Assembly: GCA_036345935.2 (NCBI GenBank)
Contig: JADWOT020000004.1
Coordinates: 3,462,418 to 3,526,417 of the forward strand
Length of the DNA stretch: 64,000 nt
Direction: 5' to 3'
Origin: Taenia hydatigena
Taxonomy: Eukaryota > Platyhelminthes > Cestoda > Cyclophyllidea > Taeniidae
The notes under the pieces were generated by a model. It was given only the letters and a program-made list of their open reading frames with translations. It ran no database searches and was not told the DNA's origin. Shown piece after piece: positions 13,531-23,900 of this stretch (its first letter is position 1; each line of letters begins with the position of its first letter). The position numbers and the translations under genes are program-made.

Positions 13531-13714
13531 TTTGTGGAAGTTCCTTCAATGGGTGCGCATCTAGACTACTAGTTTGAAATAGGCCATACTTTGCAAAGGA
13601 ATTCTTTGAATTTCTCTTAACACATTAGGGAACACTGATTAGACCCACCCAGTGTTGGTGCTTCTCGAAGAACATTGACAAATTTCATTTCTCCTTTGGG
13701 AGACCTCAGGAGAC

Positions 13715-14040
13715 AATGCAACTTAACGTTCCCTTCCGGTCACCAGTGAGTGCGTGTGTTGAGAGAATGAGGAGTTGATAAGCATCATGTTTGTCAGTTG
13801 TCGATGCAACGGGTGGAACGAGCATATGTGAAGCACACCATACATGCCTGTACGTGAGTCGCCAATTCAACCTCATGCACAAAGGATTACTTGCAATTAC
13901 GCGTGTGTGGACGTCATCAGCGCTAATTTCTGCTCCGACCACAATCGTTGTTCGATGCGTTGCCCTACCACAATCACATATGTAGGAGTTGGAAACTAAG
14001 CACGTGGAAAGGCACAAGGCCTCAGTGCAGACTGATGAGT
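13715..14040 (+). repeat. Dispersed repeat R1
   Basis: A full-length relative of R1, closest to the inverted copy at 62255-62610 because both belong to the same larger duplicated unit. It carries TTTGTCAGTTGTCGATGCAA, GAGTCGCCAATTCAACCTC and TTCGATGCGTTGCCCTACC. No gene is recognised. Confidence 0.65.
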
Positions 14041-16844
14041 TTCGGGTGGGAATCTGTCGTCCTCCGTATTTACTGACTAACCATCTGTGAGTGGTAGCTT
14101 AATTACACCTATCTTGCCAGCTCTTGTATATTTTGTTGGGTAACAAAGACTATTACAGGAGTAGGGCGAGCATATTTTGCGGATGGCTAGCATCAAATTC
14201 GTTGCTGTGTCGGAGCGGAAAATAAGTGCTAGAAATCATACAAAGATCTTTGAGAGAGACACAGTTAGAAGGCTACTCTACTTATGCTATAATGTTGTTG
14301 TTTGGAACCGAGCAATGCACCGTGACTTATTTATTTCCCCAGTTGAATGCTCTCTGTTTGTACCAAGGCTTGAAGACGTACGAAGATAATCATCATCAGC
14401 ATCATTCCTAGAGCTTGTAAGTATGTCTCAACTCCAAAGCTCTTGCGTGTTATGATTGGAGGCTGGAAATAGGTTCGCGTTATGTCATCTTCGTGGAAGC
14501 AGTTCCAGGCCCTCGGCATTTAAGCTTAAAGCGAAGGAGACTGACAGGCTAGTGATCGTGAATGAGAATAGTCGGGGATGGACCCGTTGCAGCCCGCCTG
14601 GATTATGTCAACTAAGGTCAACTGGACAAAAGTTTTAGAAAAGCAATTAGGGCTTGTTTGAAGAAAAACAACATAGTTAAAGCACAATCAGTTCACTCCT
14701 GCACAATTATTTGCTCTTTGGCATTAACTGGGTTTCGGGTACTCTCCAAACGGTTTCTATGACTCCACCGCTACAACACACGGAGAATACATTTCCGCAA
14801 GCCACTAAGTGCGAATTCGATGAGAAATGAAAAACCTTTTATGGCTGTGTAATCACGGGCCACAGTTGGAATTTTGGCTAGAGGTCTAGTGGATCGATGG
14901 CCGGCGTGCATTCGCGCCTGTGATTTCCCCTCGAGACGGTACCACTTCGGCGTTACTAAGACATCGTGTGGTCATGGATGGACACTAGTGGTGACTTTAT
15001 TAGCGTGAAGTTGTGGTATGAGTTCTTGGGGACGCCCCCTTGGTTTGATTGCGTAGGGTAGGCGTTCCGTTTGCTCTTCTAAGCTATGAATGCTGTTTCC
15101 TTGCGTAGGTAAAATTTGTACATTTACCAAGAGAAGGTGCTCAGAGGGATGATTTTAAGCCGAGCCACACGAAATTGTCAGTTGAATTCCTTTAGAGAGA
15201 GATCAGATCTGTTAACCAAAAGCAAACCTTAAGCAGCCTATCATTTTTGTGAATAGACGATGCTCAAAACGATTAAGCCGATCCAGTCCCAAAACATTAT
15301 GCTACGTAAGTTCAGCGATTTCACACACATAGTTGTCGTTGTCAGAGGAGCAAGTAAATGCCAGTTCGTAGTAATGAATATGTCATGACTTAGATTTAAT
15401 TTGATGCCCAACTTATTCGTTTGGTGTTGCTGCAGGAATAAGAGCACTCAATGGTTAAACGCCCATTATGCGGCAAATGGAAATGAATTCTTTGGAAAAA
15501 TGTAAAACTATTTGCAGCGGCTTCTGTAGGCATATTAGTAGCGGCAGTAGTGGGTGTCAACATGATGTCTACGTCAAAGTTGAAACACGAGGGTAACTCT
15601 GCAATGACTTGTTAGCATCTATGAGCAACTCCTGTCCCCTGCATACCTTTTGAAGCCTGACAGAACCCAAAGCGATGAGAACCAGAGAGTGTTGGCACAG
15701 ATTTGTTGTGCTGTTGCAATGAGAGGTCAAAGCGACACGAACAAAAGGAAAAATATAATTGAAGTGACCAACCAGTTCAAACAAAAATGTGGGCGAATGA
15801 GTTAAATCACTATCCTTACCTCCCAAGCTGATGTTTGCTATGATAATCGAGCGACTGATAATGGCCTGAAGCTGATGCATTGCCGTGCTTTAATTTGCTT
15901 ACATCCTGACAGGTGGTGTGTGTGACCGACAAGGGGATGCTTTGGTCACCTTAATGACATCGTACTTACTCTGAACTTCGCAACATGACTACCTAACCTT
16001 GTGTCGATTCAAGAACTGTAATAGCACCTCAAAACTCTTTGCTCATTAAAATAATCACCATTGCAAAAATTTTTTATGGCTCGCCTTCGTCGAAACCCCT
16101 CCTATTACTTCCTAAGTGATTCTGAGACTGGCTAGTGATGAAGTTGGAAGCCGGCAGTATCTAAACCTCGCAGTAGTAAAATCAGAGCGACTTGTTGGAT
16201 GGACAGTTACAGCAAAATGTGGCTGACTCTTGCTTCATTGTCTCCTTCTCTACACGTGAGTTTTGTGACTGCTTGAGACGTGGAAGTCCAGGTGTTGCGT
16301 TGTGCTGTGAGTATTTTGCTAAAAATAAAAGAAGGATATGGCATTTGTCTTGTAGACGCATCAGTCTCTAGTCCCTTGACTCCATCAGCTTGTTCCGTCT
16401 GCTCATCATGTGGTCAGTCCTTGCTGCCGTCAGATTGTATTGAGGAGAGTTGGGCTGTGCAGAATGAAGTGATGTAGGGGCAGGGTGGACTAGATATAGG
16501 CAGATATACAGGACAAACACGATCCCCCCAAAAAACACATTACAAGTATGAAATAAAGCTCCTGTATCCCATTAACTCTAGTCACATCCATCAATCTCAA
16601 CTAACACCCCATGATAGAAGGATCACAAATAAATGAAATACAGCGGACAGAACTATAGACTGCAAACTTGAACTGAACGCTAGTTTTTCAATCTCGGAAT
16701 TCAAAAAGACCATGTTCTAAGAACAAATGCATGCAACTTGTCAGCTCTTTTCGCTAAAAGCAATATTGTTGACAGTAAGTTGCTACCTGAAATTGGCCAC
16801 GTTACATTCCCCACTTCAGTATACAGACAAGTACGAAATTCCCC

Positions 16845-17130
16845 ATGGATAAGGAATTGCCGCTATTCCAGATGCACAGGTGTCCAAAACTCTTGCCACC
16901 AGCAATAAAATGGTGATGATTCCAACACTGCTGCCATCGCTGGTTCTTTAAGGTCTTTCTCCTCCTTTACTAACAGTGCCTATCCTTCTCTTTTACGCAA
17001 GGAGTCATGTTGAATTAAATTGCTCACTCAACTGTACAGAGTGGCACTGTATTCCCTGACGCAGGAGATTCACACCTCTCTGTATAACTTCTCGACAACG
17101 ATCGTATTACCGAAAGTGGGACGTTACGTT
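16845..17130 (+). pseudogene. CNOT2-like fragment, plus strand
   Basis: Starting near ATGGATAAGGAATTGCC, this aligns with the DEDFPALP fragment at 3945-4140 (MDKELPLFQM against MDEDFPALPH). It then runs through the Asp/Ser/Asn/Ala-rich segment (NGDDSNTAAIAGS) in the same order as CNOT2's Ser-rich middle part. A TAA interrupts the frame just before NGDDSN, and the motif residues are lost. It ends near 17130, where a minus-strand relative begins. Its duplicate is at 31415-31725. Confidence 0.55.
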
Positions 17131-17179
17131 TAACATAGATGGCGGTGGAAATCCATTCCTGAGGCAAAGAATTTAAATG

Positions 17180-17640
17180 ACACTCGATTTCTATGAGCCG
17201 AGCAGAACAAGCAGTCCATAACGGTTATTGATCATGACGATGGGAATGTTGGTGATGACACCATTGTCAAAGAGTTGTACAGGGTAGGTGGAATTCTGTG
17301 CTTCAACTGATGCACTATTTCCCCGTATGCAGTGCATTCGACTACGCATGTGACTCCTAGGCGCAAGGCGGTCCGATGCAGCAACGGTTGGCTGAATGGG
17401 TGCATTCAATATGAGCGTTACAGAAGGGAGATGGAGAAGAAAAGGGGGAGGAAGAAGCTGAAGCAGTAGCAGTGGCAGCAGCTGTGAGCTTTTAAGCGAT
17501 TAGAGAGCCAAGAAGTCCTTGTTTATGTAGAATTCTGATTGCCTGTTTATAGAAGCTAGAAGACGGAGTGTCATCAGCGCCACTGCATAAACGGCTAGTT
17601 CCACTGCTACCCCTTCCCTCTGCAGCAGTTCCGAATTCAT
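17180..17640 (-). pseudogene. CNOT2-like fragment, minus strand
   Basis: The reverse strand reads PVQLFDNGVITNIPIVMINN and then RYGLLVLLGS-stop. Human CNOT2 has QVLPDGRVTNIPQGMV followed by TDQFGMIGLLTF at the same point, just before its C-terminal domain; the order and spacing match. A TAG replaces a coding triplet after the GLLVLL stretch, and the NOT domain is absent. Further upstream the Ser/Gly-rich portion can be followed to about 17640 with frameshifts. Not functional as it stands. Its duplicate is at 31735-32210. Confidence 0.65.
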
Positions 17641-17989
17641 TGCGCCTTCATATCTGTAATATGCGGACATCCACGAAATGCAACGCCGTTGCACATAACG
17701 CCGCTCTGACGAACACACTAAGAGTTTCTTACAGAGCATTACCACTTCACTTCAGTTAAAGCTGTAAGTAGGTCAGCGGGAGAAGCTTTCACTCAGGATG
17801 AAGGCCATTCAGGCAACACAGTTTTCTTATAAGGGTACAGACTGCTCCTCTACACCTCCACGAAGCGTTAAGTGAAGGGTTAAGTAGTCTTGATCTGCAT
17901 TTCAACCACTCTAGAATTGCTCATTTACAGTTAATCAAAGTTTGTAACCACGGATTTGGATAGACTCACCAGAGATCTCCCTGACCCAT

Positions 17990-18432
17990 CTTATCGCATT
18001 TTATTTTTGCTTAAAAGGAACGAACTACACAGCATCGCCTTCATCTGGGTTCGTTATCCAGGTGTACTTTTCTCGTTTAACCAACCCGTGTTGCATGTGA
18101 GTGCTCGTTTCCAAGAAAACGCTTCCATTTGCTGGGTAGGCTTGGGTCACGCAAGTCAGTATCCCTTAACAGAGCCTCGTCCTTCCTTATTGCTCACCAA
18201 TCCCCTTTAATGGCGCTTCTTTCAGTAGTGCTGCCGCATCGATGCAATTTTAGTGCCGCATTCGTCCTTTTAGTAACCACGACACGCTATAAGCAGTTTT
18301 GCTCATTGCAAGGTATATTCCTAACAACTCTCCAGAAGAACAGGTTACAGTAATGCTTCTCTTTTCGATGTTCGACAACTGTTCTTTTAGGGGGGTCAGT
18401 ATTTTCGCGGCTAAGGAGTGGTTGTGGAAGGT
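17990..18432. other. 443-bp tract near-identical to 32584-33026
   Basis: I counted four substitutions and no gaps over 443 bp against 32584-33026. The 111 bp to the left differ at about 13 positions, and the right flank diverges with gaps. The plus strand is open for 84 codons (17956-18210) and contains YRILFLLKRNELHSIAF. Only one of the three differences inside that frame changes a residue (P to S). Recent gene conversion between the copies explains the sharp edges; selection on an unknown element is the alternative. Confidence 0.8.
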
Positions 18433-18675
18433 AAAGAAGTGGGTTTTGCTTCAAATCCTTAGTAAAAAATTCTAAATTGGCCACAGATCCGATACCTTGG
18501 ACACACACTGCGTCATACGCTGTTATGCTATTGTATGGTTTGCAAAGGACAGGGAGGGTAGACAAGAAACCATCCATGCTACGAAGAAGTGCAATAAGAA
18601 GAGCTACCATAAGAGAATGGGAGAGAAGGTGTCACTGGTTAGAAATAACAAGCCGAAATAAGTGCATTAAACAGT

Positions 18676-19228
18676 GAAACAAAAAATAAATTTAGTGTGA
18701 TGACACGAGAGCTCAAAAACAATAAGTGAACAGTTTTATGACGGGATTAAGCAAACCACCCAGTAAGGAAGTGACAGCGTTTAGGCTTCACTGGCGTTCA
18801 GGTCCAATCAATTACCAAGTATTTTCTTAAGCAACAGATTTTAGCAAAACAGACACAAAGTGCTGACAGAAGTTTTTACTTTTACAAATAATGTCATTCA
18901 AGGCAAAACAAACTTTCTTTGATCGTAAAGAAAGTACTACTTCCATCGTGTCCACTGCTCGAACGGAGAATTGTGATTCTTCCATTCTTGCACTAATACA
19001 CTATTTCTATGGCCGATATCTATCTTATCCCTTGTTATCACCAGAATCGGCAAGCTTGCTAAAGCGTGCGGCTTCGTACACTTGACTTCCCCCCTCTCAT
19101 CCACCCTTTTATCTGTTCGCATTTATCCTTCTCTTCTTTGCTTAGATGCCAATTTATCCCTCACGTCCGAGATATGGCAGTGCTGGCTGCAATTTAACTC
19201 ACGTCTCTCCTTCTTCCCTGTGCTTCAT
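18676..19228. other. Spacer between the duplicated units
   Basis: Unduplicated within this window as far as I can see. No gene is recognised. 19085-19215 is pyrimidine-rich. Confidence 0.4.
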
Positions 19229-19524
19229 GTTTGCGTAATTGTCTTTGCCAGTCCAACAATCCATGCTCTTAATAACCAAGCGTTTCTAAAATGCAAATCC
19301 GAATGTTTTAATTAGGATCATGCTTTGCTCACGGCCGAGATGGAAGGTATAATCTGTCCTACGTGTTAATTTGTCAGTGGGTTTGGTGTCGTGACCATTC
19401 CCATGACCCCATTCCGGATTAAAGCATTCAGCTATGCAATCAAAACGCGCTTTTTCTTTCATTTGGTAGAATGAATGAATTCAATCTGTATTTCCACCGA
19501 CGGAGGGTACGGACAGATAATGAA

Positions 19525-19562
19525 GCGGGCGGGCGGGCGGGCGGGCAGGCAGGCAGGCAGCC
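19525..19562. repeat. (CGGG)n(CAGG)n microsatellite
   Basis: Compound tetranucleotide run. Copy A has only a short version at 5208-5236 (GCGGGCGG followed by CAGGCATGCAGGCAGG), so the run expanded in copy B. Confidence 0.9.
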
Positions 19563-20136
19563 AGGTAGGTGAATATGAAACTTGTTTGAGTGGAACTATG
19601 AGCTCGACACATGGAAAGCATGGTTCAATGGGGAGATTGCTTGCCAACTCTCAATGCTCTCTGTAGGAACGCAACATGTATCTCAATCTGCATCTGTGTT
19701 TGAAATGATAGAATAGACTGCTTTAATCTCCTTTATCAATTCCAACAATTATAACCACAGTGGTCCTTGCCATTCATAAAGACGTCAACAAGGTGGATGA
19801 GTAGAACGAACGTCACTACTTCATCGTCGTTATACGGGCATGCGATGCGGAAGCAATTATTGCCCGTTATAAAGCCAACCATTTATGCTAGAGTTTGACT
19901 ATTCCATCTACTTCGGCTTAGGACGCTTCTCCATCCTCTCCCTTCACCCACCCACCCAATTAGCACAAAATACCTAAGCTATGCAACTGGAGGATGGCTA
20001 AAAGTAACTTTTTCAGAGAAACAATCAAGAACTCTCTCACCACACCCCATCACTCATATGGGTTGGGAGGGAGAAGAGGGTATGTTGAGAGGTCAGTGAT
20101 GTATGAAGTAGACAGAAATGAGAGGTGAGGAATCAC

Positions 20137-21461
20137 AGCTCCTTGGCGGCCACCAGTTGAGCCTCCTCATGACACAAGTTGTAGAATATCCAGAAGAGAA
20201 TTTCATCGGTCAAGCTGTCCAATGGTGTGTCGGAGGGAAGACGATCGGCAATTCGATGGTGGATTCGGTATTCAACAGACACGTCACATTCCACCTCATG
20301 TGGTGGCCGCGTATATTGGTCGGCCAGAGGAGACGTGAATCTGTTGTGCATTTCACTGAACAACAGGAGAGGACACAAGAAATTACACGCACCACAAAGA
20401 GAATTGAGAGGTGCTGACTAACCCACGTGGAGGCCAATTGTGGATGTTTTGTCTGCTGAGATCTATTCCCGGTGCGAAGGCTCCGAGTGACGACTCGATT
20501 TCCGTGAGTTTGAGCACACCAAGCATTCCATGTTAATTGTTGATCATGTGAGTGGGAATGCCAGTGATGCAATGATTGTCGAGGAGTTGAATGGAGTGGG
20601 CAGGATCATCAGCTTCGGAGGATGTGGTGTCACTCTTTGCACGGTTCGTTTGATTGCGCAATTGACTACGATGTGCAGCCGGGTTTAATGTAGGTGTTGT
20701 GGAATGAGCTGATTGGATTGAAATGGGAATGCTGTAGGACATAAGAGGCAGTGGCGTTGGTGGAGGAGGATCGGGAAGACTTTGAAGGTGTAGCATTTGC
20801 AGCAGCGGTGGGATGAACACCACAGAACTTCGTATTTGTCTGTTTTCTAAATATGGGGAAGGTATTATGACCAGAAGCACTGCTACCATAACCACCACCG
20901 CGCAAACGAGCTGTTCCACTGTTACCACTACCCTTCGTAGTAGCCGATTCTTGATTTCGACGCTGAGAGCTGTCTGGTCTACCTTGACCATCTGATGGAT
21001 TTGCGCACTTGGCACCGAGGGGGCAATCGGGAGAATCAAATACAGGACCGATACTCGAGATTGTGCATGGCTTGATGGAGAGGATGGCACGTCTATTTAA
21101 ACATTCCATATTGGCAGCAGACTTGCTTGGTCCCAGCAACGACGAGTTGGCCCTGTCTGCAGGACTGAATAAGAGTGGAGATCGAGGACTCTCAGAGTTG
21201 AACGAGTGGTCCAAGCTCCACATTGGAGTGAGTGGAGGAGGCTTAAAACTACCTTGTTTCGGTGATGTTGCGCCAAGGTATGGACTAGTGACCTGTGATA
21301 GGTAATTGACCACATCTTTTTTTACACTGCAGCTTACATTTTCAGCAATGATCCTGTTGTGTCCACCAAAGATTGATGTCCTAATTTGAATGGAAGATGG
21401 AGGACGAGGAGCTTGGTTCTGTTCAATAGCGCCGTTTGGTATGCTTAGCAATGAGAAAGCA
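20137..21461 (-). pseudogene. CNOT2-like gene copy with intron, disrupted
   Basis: The longest CNOT2 relative here. CNOT2 is a structural subunit of the CCR4-NOT mRNA deadenylation complex. A Ser/Pro-rich exon runs 21461 to about 20450, after an acceptor-like pyrimidine tract ending CCAG. It contains CPLGAKCANPSDG, a degraded FPALP motif (NTFPIFRKQ) and then SIQLLDNHCITGIPTHMINN. A 90-bp intron-like gap ending TTGTTCAG leads to a second exon (20355-20137) reading NRFTSPLADQYTRPP, then LTDEILFWIFYNLC and AQLVAAKEL. Human CNOT2 has NFASPWADSPCRPQ, EDLLFYLYY and LQLLAAVEL at these points. A frameshift near 20690 and a TAA at 20533-20535 break the frame, and the rest of the NOT2/3/5 domain is missing. 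It is a gene fragment with an intron, not a processed copy. An active gene with unusual splicing is possible but unlikely. Confidence 0.72.
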
Positions 21462-21749
21462 CTGGCGTCGATGAGGAATACGGGGAAGAAGTGGGGAGAG
21501 AAAGCATGGAACTATGTCGGAACTAACCTATTCTCGCCAATTTTACACACTACACATGAAATGCTCACTTATCCTCCTATCAGGAGTTTGCTGAAAACAC
21601 GAGACCTTCATTTGCACACAGCTCTGCACATACGTTGTTGTTCTAGATCTAGTGTATTCATGAGGGAACGATGATTCAGCCTACCTGGAGATGGCGTTCT
21701 TCAATGAGGATTGACCGAATGCACTCGGCCCATGTGAGACATGAGGCGA

Positions 21750-22110
21750 AATAGTGCAACTTACTGTCCTTTCTCTGTCATCGCTTCAGCATGTGTGGTG
21801 GACAAACGAGGAGCAGACGAGCAGCGGGTCTGCAAGCTTTCGATGAGATGAAAAAAATGAGCACGACGAAGACCACCACCCTTTGTATGCGTGTGAGTCA
21901 CCAGTTTAAACTCACGTACGAAGGGTCACCCACATGTGCGTGTGTGTTTAGATGTTATCAACGCTAATCTTGATTCCTTCTGTGATTCGTTGTTTGATGC
22001 GCCGCCCAACCACAATCACACGGGTGCTTAATGGCAGAAAAGCAGAAACACAAATGACACATTTTATCTGCATTAGATCAGCGTAGGCAGCTGTGACGGC
22101 ACTAATGAAG
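21750..22110 (+). repeat. Dispersed repeat R1
   Basis: Starts with TGCAACTTACTG as the 4205 copy does, continues through GGAGCAGACGAGCAGCGGG and merges into copy B. The matching copy in A (5255-5570) lacks the first 50 bp or so, which marks the deletion point in A. Confidence 0.65.
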
Positions 22111-22708
22111 ATGAAGTGATTTTCGCCGTAAATCACTATTTCATTTTACAAAACACAAATAACCGTACCATCATTGGATTGTCTGCGCATTGTTCGCAGT
22201 GATGCTAACTGTGTGTCAGAGCGGTTAAGAAGAAAGTTGAAGTTAAAGGTTGCTTCATTTGAGGTTTTGAGTAATGCCAACCTTAAACCGGCAATTTTTG
22301 AGCTTTGCAGAGACTATTTAACTGGATTGGGTTCCTCCCGTAGCAAGGCTTCTCAGAGTTAGGAGCAAATTTTTGTGGTTAGAAACAAATTACCCTGTCC
22401 GGACCGCATTTGGCTTGAGTGAATGCATTAGCTTCTATCTAGCCTGTGTCTATTCTGAAGGAGAAAATACCTTTGTGTGTGCAACGTTCACCAGAAATAA
22501 ACCAGTGGATTTTTTGCTTTCCTTAAAGCCTTTTGTAATGAAGCCTCTACAGCATAACGGGCGCTAATTATCAGAGTGAAGGGGTGCATTTACTTAGCTT
22601 CCGCTGTTTTACCTTAAATTGACTGGGACTTTTGAACAATTCTGGGCTACGCTTTGGCGATCAACCCTGCATGACAATTTTCGTTGATATTTAAGCTCTG
22701 ACGGTGCG

Positions 22709-23041
22709 TCAAACAGCGCTGCTTGGTGGAGACATCAACAAATCAACGATGATTAGTGAAGTGACTGCATGCGAATAGTGGAAATGCATTGCATGATTCT
22801 TGCTACAGAGCACGAAATCACTACTTTTTGTCCGAATAGAGGCCAGATGAGCATGCTTAAACAGACCAGTCATTTCTAATTGGCTGCCATTCCTGCCCTT
22901 ACTAACATTATTGTCCTTTCTTATCATAAAATGGTTCCTTATCAAATTACTACACGAGTACCAACAAGCAGAGCGTCCTCCTGATCTAGTTGGCTCATGA
23001 TTTAGACATTTTGTACGATTTTGGACATTATCATCTCCCAC
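22709..23041 (-). other. 110-codon open frame, copy B
   Basis: Counterpart of 6148-6480, with the same length, first residues (MGDDNVQNRTK) and last residues (PPSSAV). The differences are scattered and include conservative changes. No domain is recognised; it may be a chance open frame. Confidence 0.2.
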
Positions 23042-23696
23042 AACGTCTTTTCAAACTGTCCTGCTAGACTCTTTGGTCCTGTAACTGGACATTTTAGGAG
23101 GAACTGTACAGGATGACTAACGCACGCAAATGTAATGGGTCGAACAACAAGGAACTGTGTGGTTAGCACCTGCCATATACAAAGTAAGACATGTAGTGAG
23201 AAGTCCCATCGCAGAGATTAGTACGCCAAATGAGGCAACAACTTGTACCAAGTAGCAAACTTCGCCTTTAGTAACAGCAAGACGAGCGCTCCTAATTTCA
23301 GTTAATGGGTTCGTTTATCATATTTTAGTTGTTGCTCCTTGACATGTTAAAAGGAATTAGACTTATTTAGCTCCACTCATTGAAATCAGTCCTTCATGAT
23401 GCCACCCGTCTACATTTGAGCTCTATTGATGGATCAAACAGCGCTGCTTGACCAAGGCATCAGGTGAGTTTGCAATGCTAATTTAAACTGAACAAAGCCA
23501 GTTTTAATTCAGGAATAAAGACTTGCAGCTAATTGGACCTATTTGAAACGCTAAGCAGACGAGCTACGTGGAGCGCATTGTCAATAGGCGAAGATGAAAC
23601 GATGTGATGAATCGATTCCATTATTTGGCGTGCATGGAATAAGCAGTTGACAGACATGAACTATGCGACTATTCAATCACACAAATTGACGGCGAG

Positions 23697-23900
23697 TTGC
23701 TCGTTTGCATTTATCACATTAAAGCGGTTAAGTTTAAAAACCACCAAGAGACTAGAGGCTTGCTTGGCTTTGGAATTGGTGGACTAGCAGGGTTTGGTGA
23801 TCGTGTGCATGGACAAAACCTAATAGACGGGGATCGGCATATTAAAATAGCAAGTCAATTGTATTCAGTACTGGTTCGTACCATAATCCTTAATTGTTAG
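23697..23900 (+). other. Short conserved open frame, copy B
   Basis: Counterpart of 7127-7360, keeping GLLGFGIGGLAGFGDRVHG unchanged. It stops earlier (TAG at 23898) than copy A. Function unknown. Confidence 0.25.

Larger units (their letters stand above)
14772..18675 (+). repeat. Segmental duplication unit 2, copy A
   Basis: Aligns along its length with 29390-33263, same orientation, at roughly 85-90% as judged by eye. It contains a tail-to-tail pair of CNOT2-like fragments (16845-17130 plus, 17180-17640 minus) and a near-identical tract at 17990-18432. The left border starts in an R2-like remnant (ACACACGGAGAATACATT); the right border is near GTGCATTAAAC. Confidence 0.85.

Noticed and set aside
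20666..21451. Independent gene for a 261-residue Ser/Pro-rich protein
   Set aside because: It is the longest open frame in the window, but its residues align with the CNOT2 middle region and with the broken fragments elsewhere, and it is continued in another frame.
20137..21461. Functional CNOT2 gene
   Set aside because: A frameshift near 20690, an in-frame TAA at 20533-20535 and absence of the rest of the NOT domain argue against it.
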